Positions 1 through 5,853 are shown, counted from the stretch's first letter. The stretch is DNA of 7,704 nt from CAYQAE01 sp964415445 [NCBI: uncultured archaeon] (GCA_964415445.1 CAYQAE010000063.1:1-7704), one strand, 5' to 3'. Notes: generated from the letters alone by a model not told the origin. A program made the numbers and translations.

Positions 1-162
1 ACTGAATTAGTTAGTCAATTACATATGCCTGGTTTAGTATTGCGACCTTCTCTAAAGAAGCTAATGGATCATAAATATATTCATCAATATGAAAAACCGC
101 CTAAAAAATACTATGTAACAACAAAAGGACAAGATATGTTTTGGCATATTGATAAAGATTAA
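1..162 (+). CDS. C-terminal part of a winged-helix DNA-binding protein (5' truncated)
   Basis: Frame 1 is open from the first base to a TAA at 160-162 and encodes 53 residues; the start lies outside the window. The visible part reads like the recognition helix and wing of a winged helix-turn-helix regulator: LVLRPSLKKLMDHKYI, then a short basic hairpin EKPPKKYYVTTKGQ, where 'YYVTTKG' is the typical end of the wing. Such domains occur in MarR-, PadR- and related archaeal regulators, and the family cannot be fixed from this fragment. The gene converges on ectC with no spacer: its TAA ends at 162 and the ectC stop starts at 163. In some bacteria ectoine operons are controlled by the MarR-type regulator EctR, so a role in ectoine control is possible, but here that rests only on position. 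Confidence 0.72.
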   Translation, partial: TELVSQLHMPGLVLRPSLKKLMDHKYIHQYEKPPKKYYVTTKGQDMFWHIDKD

Positions 163-558
163 TTATTCTTCTAAAATAGGATATGATCCATCTTTTTGAT
201 GTATTTCTTTGCCGAGCAAAGGTGGATTAAATACACAAATTAATCTCATATCTTTTTTTGCTCTAAGTAGATGATTTTCATGTTTATTTAGGGCATACAT
301 TGTCCCTGCTTCTATTGGATAGACTATTTTTTTATCATCAACAACTTCGACTTCTCCTCTACCCTCTATGCAGTATACTGCTTCTAGATGATTTTTATAC
401 CAAATTTTTGTCTCAGTTCCAGCATAAATAATAGTTTCATGGAATGAAAAACCCATTCCATCTTTTTTAAGAAGAAATCTTCTGCTAACCCAATTTCCAT
501 TTTCAGCATTTACTTCTCTTTCTGAATTTTTGATGTCTTTGAGTTTTCTTACAATCAA
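163..558 (-). CDS. ectC: L-ectoine synthase EctC
   Basis: EctC is a cytoplasmic cupin enzyme that cyclises N-gamma-acetyl-L-2,4-diaminobutyrate to ectoine with loss of water, the last step of the pathway. The 131-residue protein has the family's usual length and signature throughout: MIVR start, AENGNW (18-23), [10 protein letters not shown] (34-43), [16 protein letters not shown] (56-71), [14 protein letters not shown] (87-100), VFNPP (109-113) and a HQKDGSYP tail. By alignment with characterised EctC proteins, the iron ligands are Glu59, Tyr88 and His96, all present. The start codon is TTG (558-556); the family's MIVR start and its overlap with the ectB stop in the string TTGA support it. 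A weak Shine-Dalgarno-like AAGGG lies about nine bases upstream inside ectB. It is the last gene of the ectABC operon and is probably translated by coupling to ectB. No T-rich terminator is visible beyond the stop. Confidence 0.97.
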   Translation of the reverse strand: MIVRKLKDIKNSEREVNAENGNWVSRRFLLKKDGMGFSFHETIIYAGTETKIWYKNHLEAVYCIEGRGEVEVVDDKKIVYPIEAGTMYALNKHENHLLRAKKDMRLICVFNPPLLGKEIHQKDGSYPILEE

Positions 559-1853
559 AATTGTTTACCCTTTTTCATTTTGATTTTCTGTTTTAAAACA
601 GCTTCAATAGATTCATCTATTATTTTTAATCCTTTCTTAAGAATTTCTTCATCAATTATTAGAGGTGCTAGGAATTTTAATACATCATCATCTGCACCAG
701 CTAGTTCTATTATAACTCCTCTTTCAAAGGCTTCAGATGATACAGCACTACAAAATCCTTGATGTGGTATTTTTAAACCATATATAAATCCACGACCCCT
801 AACTTCCGCATCTAAATCAGGATATTTTTGAGCTATTCTTTCTAATTCTTTCTTTAATATCTTTTCTTTATAATATACCGCTTCTGATAAATCACTTGTC
901 TCCCAATAATCTAAGGTTTGAGTTGAAGCTACAAAAGCTAAATTATTGCCTCTAAATGTACCTGTATGTTCACCCGGTTTCCATTGATCTAAATCGGGTT
1001 TTAATAATACTAAAGATAGTGGCAAGCCTCCTCCAATAGATTTTGATAGAGTTATAATATCTGGTTTTATCCCTGATTTTTCAAAACTGAAGAATTGGCC
1101 TGTTCTACCGTTTCCAATTTGTATATCATCAACTATAAGTAGTATATCATATTCTCTGCAAATTTTTTCTATCTCTTGCAACCATTTACTGCTAGCAACA
1201 TTTACTCCACCTTCTGCTTGAATACATTCCAATATAATTGCAGCAGGTAGATCTACACCACTACTATTATCATTAATATATTTTCTAAGATAATCTGCGG
1301 TATTTACATCTTTACCAAAATAACCATCATATGGCATAAATGTAACGTTAGATCTATTTATGAATGCTTCATCTCTGTAGAATGCATTTCCAGTTATAGC
1401 CATAGAACCCATAGTTAATCCATGAAAACCGTTTGTAAATGCTATAATATTTGATCTGCCTTTTACCATTCTTGCTAATTTAAGAGCAGTCTCAACTGCA
1501 TTAGTTCCGGTTGGCCCTGGAAATTGAAGTTTATGCTCCATATTTCTTGGTTCTAATATCACAGATGAAAATTTCTCTAAAAACTTCTTTTTTGCAGTAG
1601 TTGCAGTATCTAAGCCATGAATTACTCCATCATTTTGAATATATTCTATCAAGGCTTTGCTAACTTTTGGATTGTTATGCCCATAATTTAGAGTACCAGC
1701 TCCAGCAAAAAAATCAATATATTCTTTTCCTTGTTCATCATATAGATGTGAATTTTTAGCTTTTTCAAATATGGTCGGAAATGACCTTACATATGTTCTT
1801 ACTTGCGATTCTAATTCTTTAAATACTCTCATTCGATCTACCTTTTCATTCAT
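555..1853 (-). CDS. ectB: L-2,4-diaminobutyrate transaminase EctB
   Basis: EctB is a PLP-dependent class-III aminotransferase that converts L-aspartate-beta-semialdehyde to L-2,4-diaminobutyrate with glutamate as amino donor, the first committed step of ectoine synthesis. The 432 residues carry the hallmarks in order: [19 protein letters not shown] at 11-29, [15 protein letters not shown] at 48-62, the phosphate-binding GPTGTNAVE at 113-121, NGFHG at 141-145, [12 protein letters not shown] at 241-252 with Asp242 for the pyridine nitrogen, SKSIGGGLP at 270-278 with Lys271 as the PLP lysine, and GTFRGNN at 298-304. The ATG overlaps the ectA TGA as ATGA, with AGGT eight bases upstream. An in-frame ATG at codon 8 (1832-1830) also has an AAAGGT ahead of it and matches the usual EctB N-terminus, so the true start could be there. 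The lysine-rich tail (KMKKGKQF) is not conserved family sequence. Confidence 0.97.
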   Translation of the reverse strand: MNEKVDRMRVFKELESQVRTYVRSFPTIFEKAKNSHLYDEQGKEYIDFFAGAGTLNYGHNNPKVSKALIEYIQNDGVIHGLDTATTAKKKFLEKFSSVILEPRNMEHKLQFPGPTGTNAVETALKLARMVKGRSNIIAFTNGFHGLTMGSMAITGNAFYRDEAFINRSNVTFMPYDGYFGKDVNTADYLRKYINDNSSGVDLPAAIILECIQAEGGVNVASSKWLQEIEKICREYDILLIVDDIQIGNGRTGQFFSFEKSGIKPDIITLSKSIGGGLPLSLVLLKPDLDQWKPGEHTGTFRGNNLAFVASTQTLDYWETSDLSEAVYYKEKILKKELERIAQKYPDLDAEVRGRGFIYGLKIPHQGFCSAVSSEAFERGVIIELAGADDDVLKFLAPLIIDEEILKKGLKIIDESIEAVLKQKIKMKKGKQF

Positions 1854-2338
1854 TTTATGGGACCTATCCTAAATAGTCTTTCTTCTTCATGATCTTTTCC
1901 AAATAATTCTTTGGAAAAATAATCAGATATTTCACAATTAGTATTCATATCTTTTGCAAATGATTTAAAAAGACCTTGAGATGATTTATTTGAAGGTGTT
2001 ATTGTAGTATGGATATATTTTATATTTTTTAACTCTTCTCTATTTAATATTTCTTTTAACATGGATTTTGCAATACCTTTTCCTCGCATTTTTGAACTCA
2101 CTGCAACTTGCCATATAAATAACGTGTCTACTTTATTTGGAATAATATATCCCGAGACAAATCCCACTATCTCAGAATCTTCCACAAAGACTACACATGT
2201 GTCTTTAAAATGATCACAAAGTAATATGTAATTATAAGTTGAATTTAGGTCTAGTGGTTTTGAATTCTTGACAAGCTTATATATTGAATACCCATCTTCT
2301 ACTTTTGGTTTGCGAAACACAATAACTCTCCATCTCAT
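1850..2338 (-). CDS. ectA: L-2,4-diaminobutyrate acetyltransferase EctA
   Basis: EctA is a GNAT-fold acetyltransferase that transfers acetyl from acetyl-CoA to the gamma-amino group of L-2,4-diaminobutyrate. Family landmarks are all present: FRKPKVEDGYSIYKLV (8-23), LDLNSTYNYILL (29-40), the strand IWQVAV (75-80), the acetyl-CoA pyrophosphate loop MRGKGIA (84-90), TTITPSN (111-117), LFKSFAKD (123-130), KELFG (143-147) and the terminal RLFRIGPIK. It is the first gene of ectABC, and its TGA overlaps the ectB ATG. Two starts are possible. The first is ATG at 2338-2336 (162 residues), which has no Shine-Dalgarno and would suit a leaderless transcript. The second is GTG at 2320-2318 (156 residues), which has GGAGAG at 2331-2326, five bases ahead, and gives an N-terminus MFRKP close to the conserved core. 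The longer form is listed; I cannot decide between them. Confidence 0.96.
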   Translation of the reverse strand: MRWRVIVFRKPKVEDGYSIYKLVKNSKPLDLNSTYNYILLCDHFKDTCVVFVEDSEIVGFVSGYIIPNKVDTLFIWQVAVSSKMRGKGIAKSMLKEILNREELKNIKYIHTTITPSNKSSQGLFKSFAKDMNTNCEISDYFSKELFGKDHEEERLFRIGPIK

Positions 2339-2350
2339 TATGCTAAAAAT

Positions 2351-2373
2351 ATTGATTTTAAAATAAAATCAAT
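2351..2373. promoter_or_regulatory. Perfect inverted repeat over the presumed ectA promoter (candidate operator)
   Basis: ATTGATTTTA (2351-2360) and TAAAATCAAT (2364-2373) are exact reverse complements separated by AAA. Read on the minus strand the element lies 13 to 35 bases before the ectA ATG and contains TTTTATTTTAAAA. This is where an archaeal TATA box would sit for a transcript starting at or near the ATG. A regulator bound here would block the basal machinery, so a repressor site is the natural reading (inference). High AT content makes chance palindromes more common, but a 10-bp exact arm in this position is notable. Confidence 0.5.
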
Positions 2374-2395
2374 TTCTAATTGTTTTATTCTCTAT

Positions 2396-2408
2396 GAAAT
2401 TTAATTTC
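2396..2408. repeat. Small AT-rich palindrome upstream of ectA
   Basis: GAAATT (2396-2401) and AATTTC (2403-2408) are exact inverted arms around a single T. The element lies about 60 bases upstream of the ectA ATG, beyond the larger inverted repeat, and has a different sequence. It could be an accessory regulator site or chance in AT-rich DNA. Confidence 0.25.
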
Positions 2409-2427
2409 CATTTTTATTATCCCGTAG

Positions 2428-2475
2428 AGATTAGACCTATGTCTTTGATCTAAAAAAAAAGTCTTCTTTTTAGAT
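2428..2475 (+). other. Two overlapping, mutually exclusive hairpins in the ectA-racemase intergenic region
   Basis: Hairpin A: AGAT (2428-2431) and AGAC (2433-2436) pair with GTCT (2441-2444) and ATCT (2448-2451) around the loop CTAT, with a small internal bulge. Hairpin B: ATCTAAAAA (2448-2456) pairs exactly with TTTTTAGAT (2467-2475) across a ten-base loop. Both use the ATCT at 2448-2451, so only one can form at a time. The left part is also noticeably less AT-rich than its surroundings. It is not known whether this stretch is transcribed, since the likely racemase promoter lies downstream. It may be DNA-level regulatory structure, a small RNA or nothing. Confidence 0.25.
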
Positions 2476-2542
2476 TAATAAAGCTTTGCATTAAAAAAAT
2501 TTTTTATTTAGCAAAACACATAATTTGTATATCGATTCATCT

Positions 2543-2551
2543 AATTATATC
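2543..2551 (+). promoter_or_regulatory. Candidate TATA box for the racemase-like gene
   Basis: AATTATATC at about 2543-2551 is the best TATA-like match before the gene. Archaeal initiation about 25 bases downstream would start the transcript near 2572, leaving a leader of about nine bases before the ATG at 2581, or a leaderless message if the GTG at 2572 is used. No Shine-Dalgarno sequence is visible, which agrees with a very short leader. Confidence 0.4.
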
Positions 2552-2580
2552 TTTTTAAAAAACAAAGAAATGTGTTAATT

Positions 2581-3282
2581 ATGTCAGATAAATTATTGAA
2601 ATCTAAACCTTCGGTTGGCATATTACTTCTAGATTCTGATATTTCCTATATTAGGGGAGATGTTGCAAATAAAGATAGTTTTAATTTTGAAGTTAAATTT
2701 GAAAAAGTTAAAGGATATTCTGCAAGACGTGCTTTAGATAAAGATCCAAAAATATTTTATGAATTGCTAAATTCAGCTAAATTGTTAGAAAATAGGGGAG
2801 TTAGTGCAATTGCAGGTAATTGTGGGTATATGGCATACCACCAAAAAAAACTTGCACCTAAATTAAAAGTGCCTGTTTTTTTATCTAGTCTTTCCCAGAT
2901 TCATTTTATTTCAAATATAATTTCTAATGATTCACATATTGGTATAATTTGTGCAGATTCAAGATATTTAGATAAAGAGTTATTAAATTCAATTGATATT
3001 TATGATACGAAAAATTTGGAAATTTATGGACTTGAGAATAAAAAATATTTTTACGAATCTGTAATAAAAGAAAATATACCTTTGAATCCTAAAGAAATTG
3101 AAAAAGAAGTAGTAGATGTTGCTAAAGAGATAGTAAAAGACGATCCTAAAATAAAAGTTATATTGTTAGAATGTAGTTGTCTACCTCCATATAGAGAGGT
3201 AGTACAAAAAGAGACAAATTTGCCTGTTTTTGATTATATAACGATGATTAATTATGTTTATTCATCTATTGCTAGTACTTAA
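2581..3282 (+). CDS. Aspartate/glutamate racemase superfamily protein
   Basis: This protein belongs to the cofactor-independent Asp/Glu racemase superfamily, whose members racemise or otherwise process acidic amino acids and related acids using two cysteines. Numbering from the ATG at 2581 (233 residues), it shows VGILLLDS near the N-terminus, the subfamily motif RGDVANKDSFNF (about 25-36), the first catalytic Cys in GNCGYM (Cys81), VPVFLSS (97-103), HIGIICADS (119-127), and the second Cys in LECSCLPPY (Cys198; Cys200 is also near). It ends with LPVFDYITMINYVY. Substrate cannot be deduced. An in-frame GTG at 2572 would add three residues; ATG is preferred. The gene is transcribed divergently from ectABC and shares its 233-base upstream region. 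Its 3' end converges on the toxin gene, overlapping the displaced MazF reading frame by four bases. The superfamily includes EutA of some ectoine-utilisation clusters, but no other such gene is present here. Confidence 0.85.
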   Translation: MSDKLLKSKPSVGILLLDSDISYIRGDVANKDSFNFEVKFEKVKGYSARRALDKDPKIFYELLNSAKLLENRGVSAIAGNCGYMAYHQKKLAPKLKVPVFLSSLSQIHFISNIISNDSHIGIICADSRYLDKELLNSIDIYDTKNLEIYGLENKKYFYESVIKENIPLNPKEIEKEVVDVAKEIVKDDPKIKVILLECSCLPPYREVVQKETNLPVFDYITMINYVYSSIAST

Positions 3283-3341
3283 ATACCAAAAGTATGCTTT
3301 AGAGACTCTTTTAACGTTGTTAGTTGATTGAATTTTCCAAT
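3279..3341 (-). pseudogene. Displaced MazF C-terminal segment in the -1 frame
   Basis: If the ribosome, or one missing base, shifts frame after AAAAAA (3346-3341, minus strand), reading continues ATT GGA AAA TTC and gives IGKFNQLTTLKESLKHTFGI before a TAA at 3281-3279. This is the expected MazF ending, 'iGkl' followed by a short amphipathic helix, and brings the protein to 115-116 residues, the usual family size. It is therefore the natural continuation of the toxin gene. The cause could be a true one-base deletion, an assembly error in the homopolymer, or frameshifting or slippage at the A-run. The restored end overlaps the stop of the convergent racemase-like gene by bases 3280-3281. Confidence 0.75.
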
Positions 3342-3628
3342 TTTTTATAGATTTCTGATAAACGGATAGTTGCAATGTTGTCTGTCATGATCACAGAATT
3401 GCTCAATAATCCTGTTTTTTGCCCTATTTCTGTATTTATGTCAATAAATATACGGCTTTCATGTCCTTTACGCTCCAAATTACTAGTTATCATTCCTATA
3501 ATTAATTGATTTATTTTTGTTTTTAAATTATTGGCTTGAAGTACTATTGCTGGTCTCTTTTTTGCAGTTAAGAGATTAGAATCTGGAAACCAGACTAATA
3601 TGATATCTCCTTGTTTAAAGGTCATCAT
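3320..3628 (-). CDS. mazF: MazF/PemK-type endoribonuclease toxin, C-terminus altered by a frameshift
   Basis: MazF-family toxins are ribosome-independent mRNA interferases with an SH3-like barrel. The N-terminal signature is clear: FKQGDIILVWFPDS, then KKRPAIVLQ, then IGMITSN, with later GLLSNSVIMTDNIATI. By family alignment, counting from the second of the two adjacent ATGs (3625), Arg24 (in KKRPA) and Thr47 (in MITS) match the catalytic Arg/Thr pair. The frame as written ends in ...EIYKK LENSIN, short of the usual final helix. That helix is encoded intact in the -1 frame (see 3279-3341). The start is at ATGATG (3628-3623), inside the 3' end of the antitoxin gene (11- or 14-base overlap), with AGAAGGT upstream as ribosome site; the open frame extends further upstream but lacks support. 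The pair reads as a type II toxin-antitoxin module. Whether this toxin is active depends on the frameshift. Confidence 0.88.
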   Translation of the reverse strand: MMTFKQGDIILVWFPDSNLLTAKKRPAIVLQANNLKTKINQLIIGMITSNLERKGHESRIFIDINTEIGQKTGLLSNSVIMTDNIATIRLSEIYKKLENSIN

Positions 3629-3851
3629 ATGCGTCCATACCTTCTGCGTTCCAATCTTCTTCAAAAGTTGACAATCTATTCCTTAGGCCAAAAGCTTCTT
3701 TTTTAGTTAATTCTGTCTGATCTAATGGTGTTTCATGGTTTTTTATTTGTTTCATAAGAAAGTGTACAAAATCTACTATTTCAATAACTTTATTTTCAGG
3801 TAATTTAAGCATTTCATTTGCAACTTGTTGAACATATTCTTCTTTTTCCAT
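3615..3851 (-). CDS. Antitoxin of the MazF-type module
   Basis: This 78-residue acidic protein directly precedes and overlaps the toxin gene, the standard antitoxin-first order. The N-terminal half (MLKLPENKVIEIVDFVHFLMKQ, about residues 14-35) resembles the short helical 'LPE..vieivdFvefL' segment of DUF2281-type antitoxins. The C-terminal tail carries LRNRLSTFEEDWNAEGMDAYDDL (57-78), an acidic, Trp-containing extension of the kind that threads over the toxin and masks its RNA site (inference). No AbrB-like MazE DNA-binding domain is visible, so it is not a classical MazE. A good Shine-Dalgarno sequence, AGGAG, lies about ten bases before the ATG. It appears intact even though the toxin frame is broken. 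The family assignment is tentative; the antitoxin role is well supported by context. Confidence 0.82.
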   Translation of the reverse strand: MEKEEYVQQVANEMLKLPENKVIEIVDFVHFLMKQIKNHETPLDQTELTKKEAFGLRNRLSTFEEDWNAEGMDAYDDL

Positions 3852-3863
3852 AATAATTATCTC

Positions 3864-3905
3864 CTAATGTATATTAGAACATATAGACTATTTAATTATA
3901 TAGTT
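3864..3905 (-). promoter_or_regulatory. Promoter and candidate operator of the toxin-antitoxin pair
   Basis: On the minus strand, ACTATATAATT (about 3904-3894) is a good TATA box. A start about 25 bases downstream falls within an imperfect palindrome, CTAATGTATATTAG (3864-3877, six of seven pairs complementary), which sits immediately before the AGGAG ribosome site. An operator overlapping the transcription start is the usual arrangement for antitoxin autorepression; that reading is inference. Confidence 0.4.
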
Positions 3906-3954
3906 TTTTTAAATATTTCATCTAATCTTAGTTTTAATTTTCATATAAGAATCA

Positions 3955-3967
3955 TTTTATAATTTTT
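3955..3967 (+). promoter_or_regulatory. Candidate TATA box for ocd-pyrF
   Basis: TTTTATAATTTTT at 3955-3967 is a TATA-like element. Initiation about 25 bases downstream would fall near 3986, giving a leader of about 14 bases. The leader contains GTGATT (3992-3997), which partially matches the archaeal Shine-Dalgarno GGTGATC but lies very close to the ATG at 4000. A second weaker candidate is CATATAAG at 3942-3949. Confidence 0.35.
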
Positions 3968-3999
3968 CAATCTCTAAGTTGTGTGGATTGTGTGATTAG

Positions 4000-5211
4000 A
4001 TGGTTTCTAAAAATATAACATTAAAAGGACACATTATAGATTCCCTAACTCTGCCCAAAGTCTTTGATAAAATTATGGACTTAAATGGAGAATTTAAAGT
4101 ATTAGAATTTGATATTGGTAAGAAAAAAACAGATGAAAGCTATGCTTTAATTGAAGTCTTTGGGGATAATTTAGAACACCTAGATAATATCATTAATCAA
4201 TTACACGTACATGGTGCGACTGAAGTTAAACCAAAAAACGTTAAATTAGAAACTGTCCATAAAGATAGAGTTTTACCTGATAATTTTTATTCAACTACTC
4301 ATCATCCTACTTTATGTTTTTATAACAATAAATGGTTAGAAGTAAAACATCCTGAGATGGATGGTGCAATTGTAGTTGATGAGAAAAAAAAGGTCGCTGT
4401 AGCTGTTAAATTTTGTAATGTAAAAAGTGGGAATAGAGTAGTTGTAGGTATTGAAGGAATACGAGTTATGCCACCTGCTAGATCTCGAGAAAAACAGGTC
4501 TTTGAATTTATGGGAAGTGATATCTCAACTGAAAAACCTCTAGATTCTTTTATTAACCAAGTTGCAGAATCCATTATTGATGCAAAAGGAGATATTGCAG
4601 TAGTAAGCGGACCTGCTGTAGTTCATACCGGTGCATCTAAATATCTAGCTCAATTAATTAGAGATGGGTACGTCGGTGCATTTTTAGGTGGCAATGCTGT
4701 TGCAGTACATGATATAGAATATGCTATCTTTGAGACGTCTTTAGGCATTCATATTGATACCGCAGAAGTAAGAAAAGGTGGCCATAGACACCATCTTTAT
4801 GCAATTAATGAGGTAAGAAAATCAGGATCAATTGAGAGAGCAATTAAAGATGGAAAAATTACTAAAGGTATAATGTATGAGATTTTCAAATCTAAAATTC
4901 CATATGTCCTAGCTGGATCAATTCGAGATGATGGGCCTCTCCCTGAAGTTGTGACTGATGTATTAGTTGCACAAAATAAAATGAGAGAGCTACTTCGTGG
5001 CAAAAAATTAGTTCTAATGTTATGTACTATGCTACATTCGATTGCAGTAGGTAATATGCTACCATCAACTACAAAAACAATATGTGTTGATATTAATCCA
5101 TCAACTGTTACAAAACTTATGGATCGAGGAAGTCAGCAGACGGTAGGATTAGTTACTGATGTTGGTTCTTTTTTAGAAGTTTTAGTATCCACTTTGAATC
5201 AGAAAAAGTAA
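4000..5211 (+). CDS. ocd: Archaeal-type ornithine cyclodeaminase (TIGR00300, LOR/SDH domain family)
   Basis: The 403-residue protein matches the archaeal TIGR00300 family, one member of which (Methanococcus maripaludis MMP1218) was shown to convert L-ornithine to L-proline and ammonia. Residues 1 to about 100 form the LOR/SDH conserved domain (ITLKGHIIDSLTLPKVFDKI, then FKVLEFDIGKKKTDESYALIEV and LHVHGATEV). The rest is a nucleotide-binding enzyme domain with VVSGPAVVHTGASKYLAQLI (201-220), GYVGAFLGGNAVAVHDIE (223-240), AGSIRDDGPLPEV (305-317), LCTMLHSIAVGNMLPS (341-356) and ICVDINPSTVTKLMDRGS (361-378). It is unrelated to the mu-crystallin-type bacterial cyclodeaminase. The enzyme would provide proline, as there is no sign here of the ProBAC route. 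It is followed nine bases later by pyrF, so the two are probably cotranscribed. Family assignment is firm; the exact reaction is inferred from the characterised homologue. Confidence 0.88.
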   Translation: MVSKNITLKGHIIDSLTLPKVFDKIMDLNGEFKVLEFDIGKKKTDESYALIEVFGDNLEHLDNIINQLHVHGATEVKPKNVKLETVHKDRVLPDNFYSTTHHPTLCFYNNKWLEVKHPEMDGAIVVDEKKKVAVAVKFCNVKSGNRVVVGIEGIRVMPPARSREKQVFEFMGSDISTEKPLDSFINQVAESIIDAKGDIAVVSGPAVVHTGASKYLAQLIRDGYVGAFLGGNAVAVHDIEYAIFETSLGIHIDTAEVRKGGHRHHLYAINEVRKSGSIERAIKDGKITKGIMYEIFKSKIPYVLAGSIRDDGPLPEVVTDVLVAQNKMRELLRGKKLVLMLCTMLHSIAVGNMLPSTTKTICVDINPSTVTKLMDRGSQQTVGLVTDVGSFLEVLVSTLNQKK

Positions 5212-5220
5212 GGTGTTTTG

Positions 5221-5853
5221 ATGGCTAATTTAGAGAAAAAAAGTTCAATTATTTTGGCTTTAGATGTTCTAAATTCAGATAAAGCAATAGAGATTGCTAA
5301 TAAATTGAGAGATGAAATTGATGCAATTAAAATTAACTATCCCTTAGTTTTGAATAGCTCACCTGAAATAGTTTCTGAATTATCTAAAATTAAGCCAGTG
5401 ATTTGTGATTTTAAGGTTGCTGATATTCCCTATATTAATAGTTTAATTACAAAAAGGGCAATTCAATTAGGTGCATCTGGCATAATTTGCCATTCTTTTG
5501 TGGGTCTAGATTCACTAAAGAGTTGTATTGAAAATGCAAATGGCAAAGATGTATTTGTGGTAGTTGAGATGTCACATCCTGGGGGTAATGAAAATTATGG
5601 AAAATTTTCTGAAAATTATTTGAAAGAGATTAATGGTTTAGGTATTTCAGGTATAATTGCACCAGCTACTCGTGTTGATAGGATTAAATATTATAGGACC
5701 ATTTTTAAGGATAAATTAATTTTATCACCCGGTGTAGGTGCACAAGGTGGTAAAGGAAAAGAAGTATTAGATTCAGGTGCAGATTTTTTAATTATTGGTA
5801 GGTCTTTATATAATTCAGATGATCCTAAAGGATATATTAAAAAAATAAAATAA
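5221..5853 (+). CDS. pyrF: Orotidine-5'-phosphate decarboxylase
   Basis: This cytoplasmic TIM-barrel enzyme decarboxylates OMP to UMP, the last step of de novo pyrimidine synthesis. The 210-residue protein has the compact archaeal form. Active-site residues are all visible, numbered from the ATG at 5221: Asp15 in LALDV, Lys37 in IKINYP, the DxKxxD motif with Asp63, Lys65 and Asp68 in CDFKVADIP, EMSHPG in the loop over the substrate, SPGVGAQGG, and the phosphate-binding Arg194 in IIGRS. A TTG at 5218 is in frame immediately before the ATG, but AAGGTG (5210-5215) fits ATG well. The gene follows ocd by nine bases and ends at a T-rich terminator, so it closes that operon. There is no evident metabolic tie to ornithine cyclodeaminase beyond both being biosynthetic housekeeping functions. 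Confidence 0.96.
   Translation: MANLEKKSSIILALDVLNSDKAIEIANKLRDEIDAIKINYPLVLNSSPEIVSELSKIKPVICDFKVADIPYINSLITKRAIQLGASGIICHSFVGLDSLKSCIENANGKDVFVVVEMSHPGGNENYGKFSENYLKEINGLGISGIIAPATRVDRIKYYRTIFKDKLILSPGVGAQGGKGKEVLDSGADFLIIGRSLYNSDDPKGYIKKIK

Noticed and set aside
580-762. 60-codon plus-strand frame inside ectB
   Set aside because: It is a shadow of the ectB C-terminal region, which is conserved in the minus frame.
2491-2506. A-run followed by T-run (AAAAAAATTTTTT) as a terminator
   Set aside because: It lies upstream of the plus-strand gene and away from any gene end; A/T tracts like this are common in AT-rich spacers and at most suggest bent DNA.
2581-3282. Assignment of the racemase-like protein as EutA of ectoine degradation
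   Set aside because: The catalytic cysteines are shared by the whole superfamily, the RGDxxNxxSF motif fits a different general subgroup, and no eutBCDE or doe genes are present.
4320-4574. 84-codon open frame on the minus strand inside ocd
   Set aside because: It lies antisense to a strongly conserved enzyme domain, has no ribosome site or recognisable sequence, and its composition is what the opposite strand of ocd would give.
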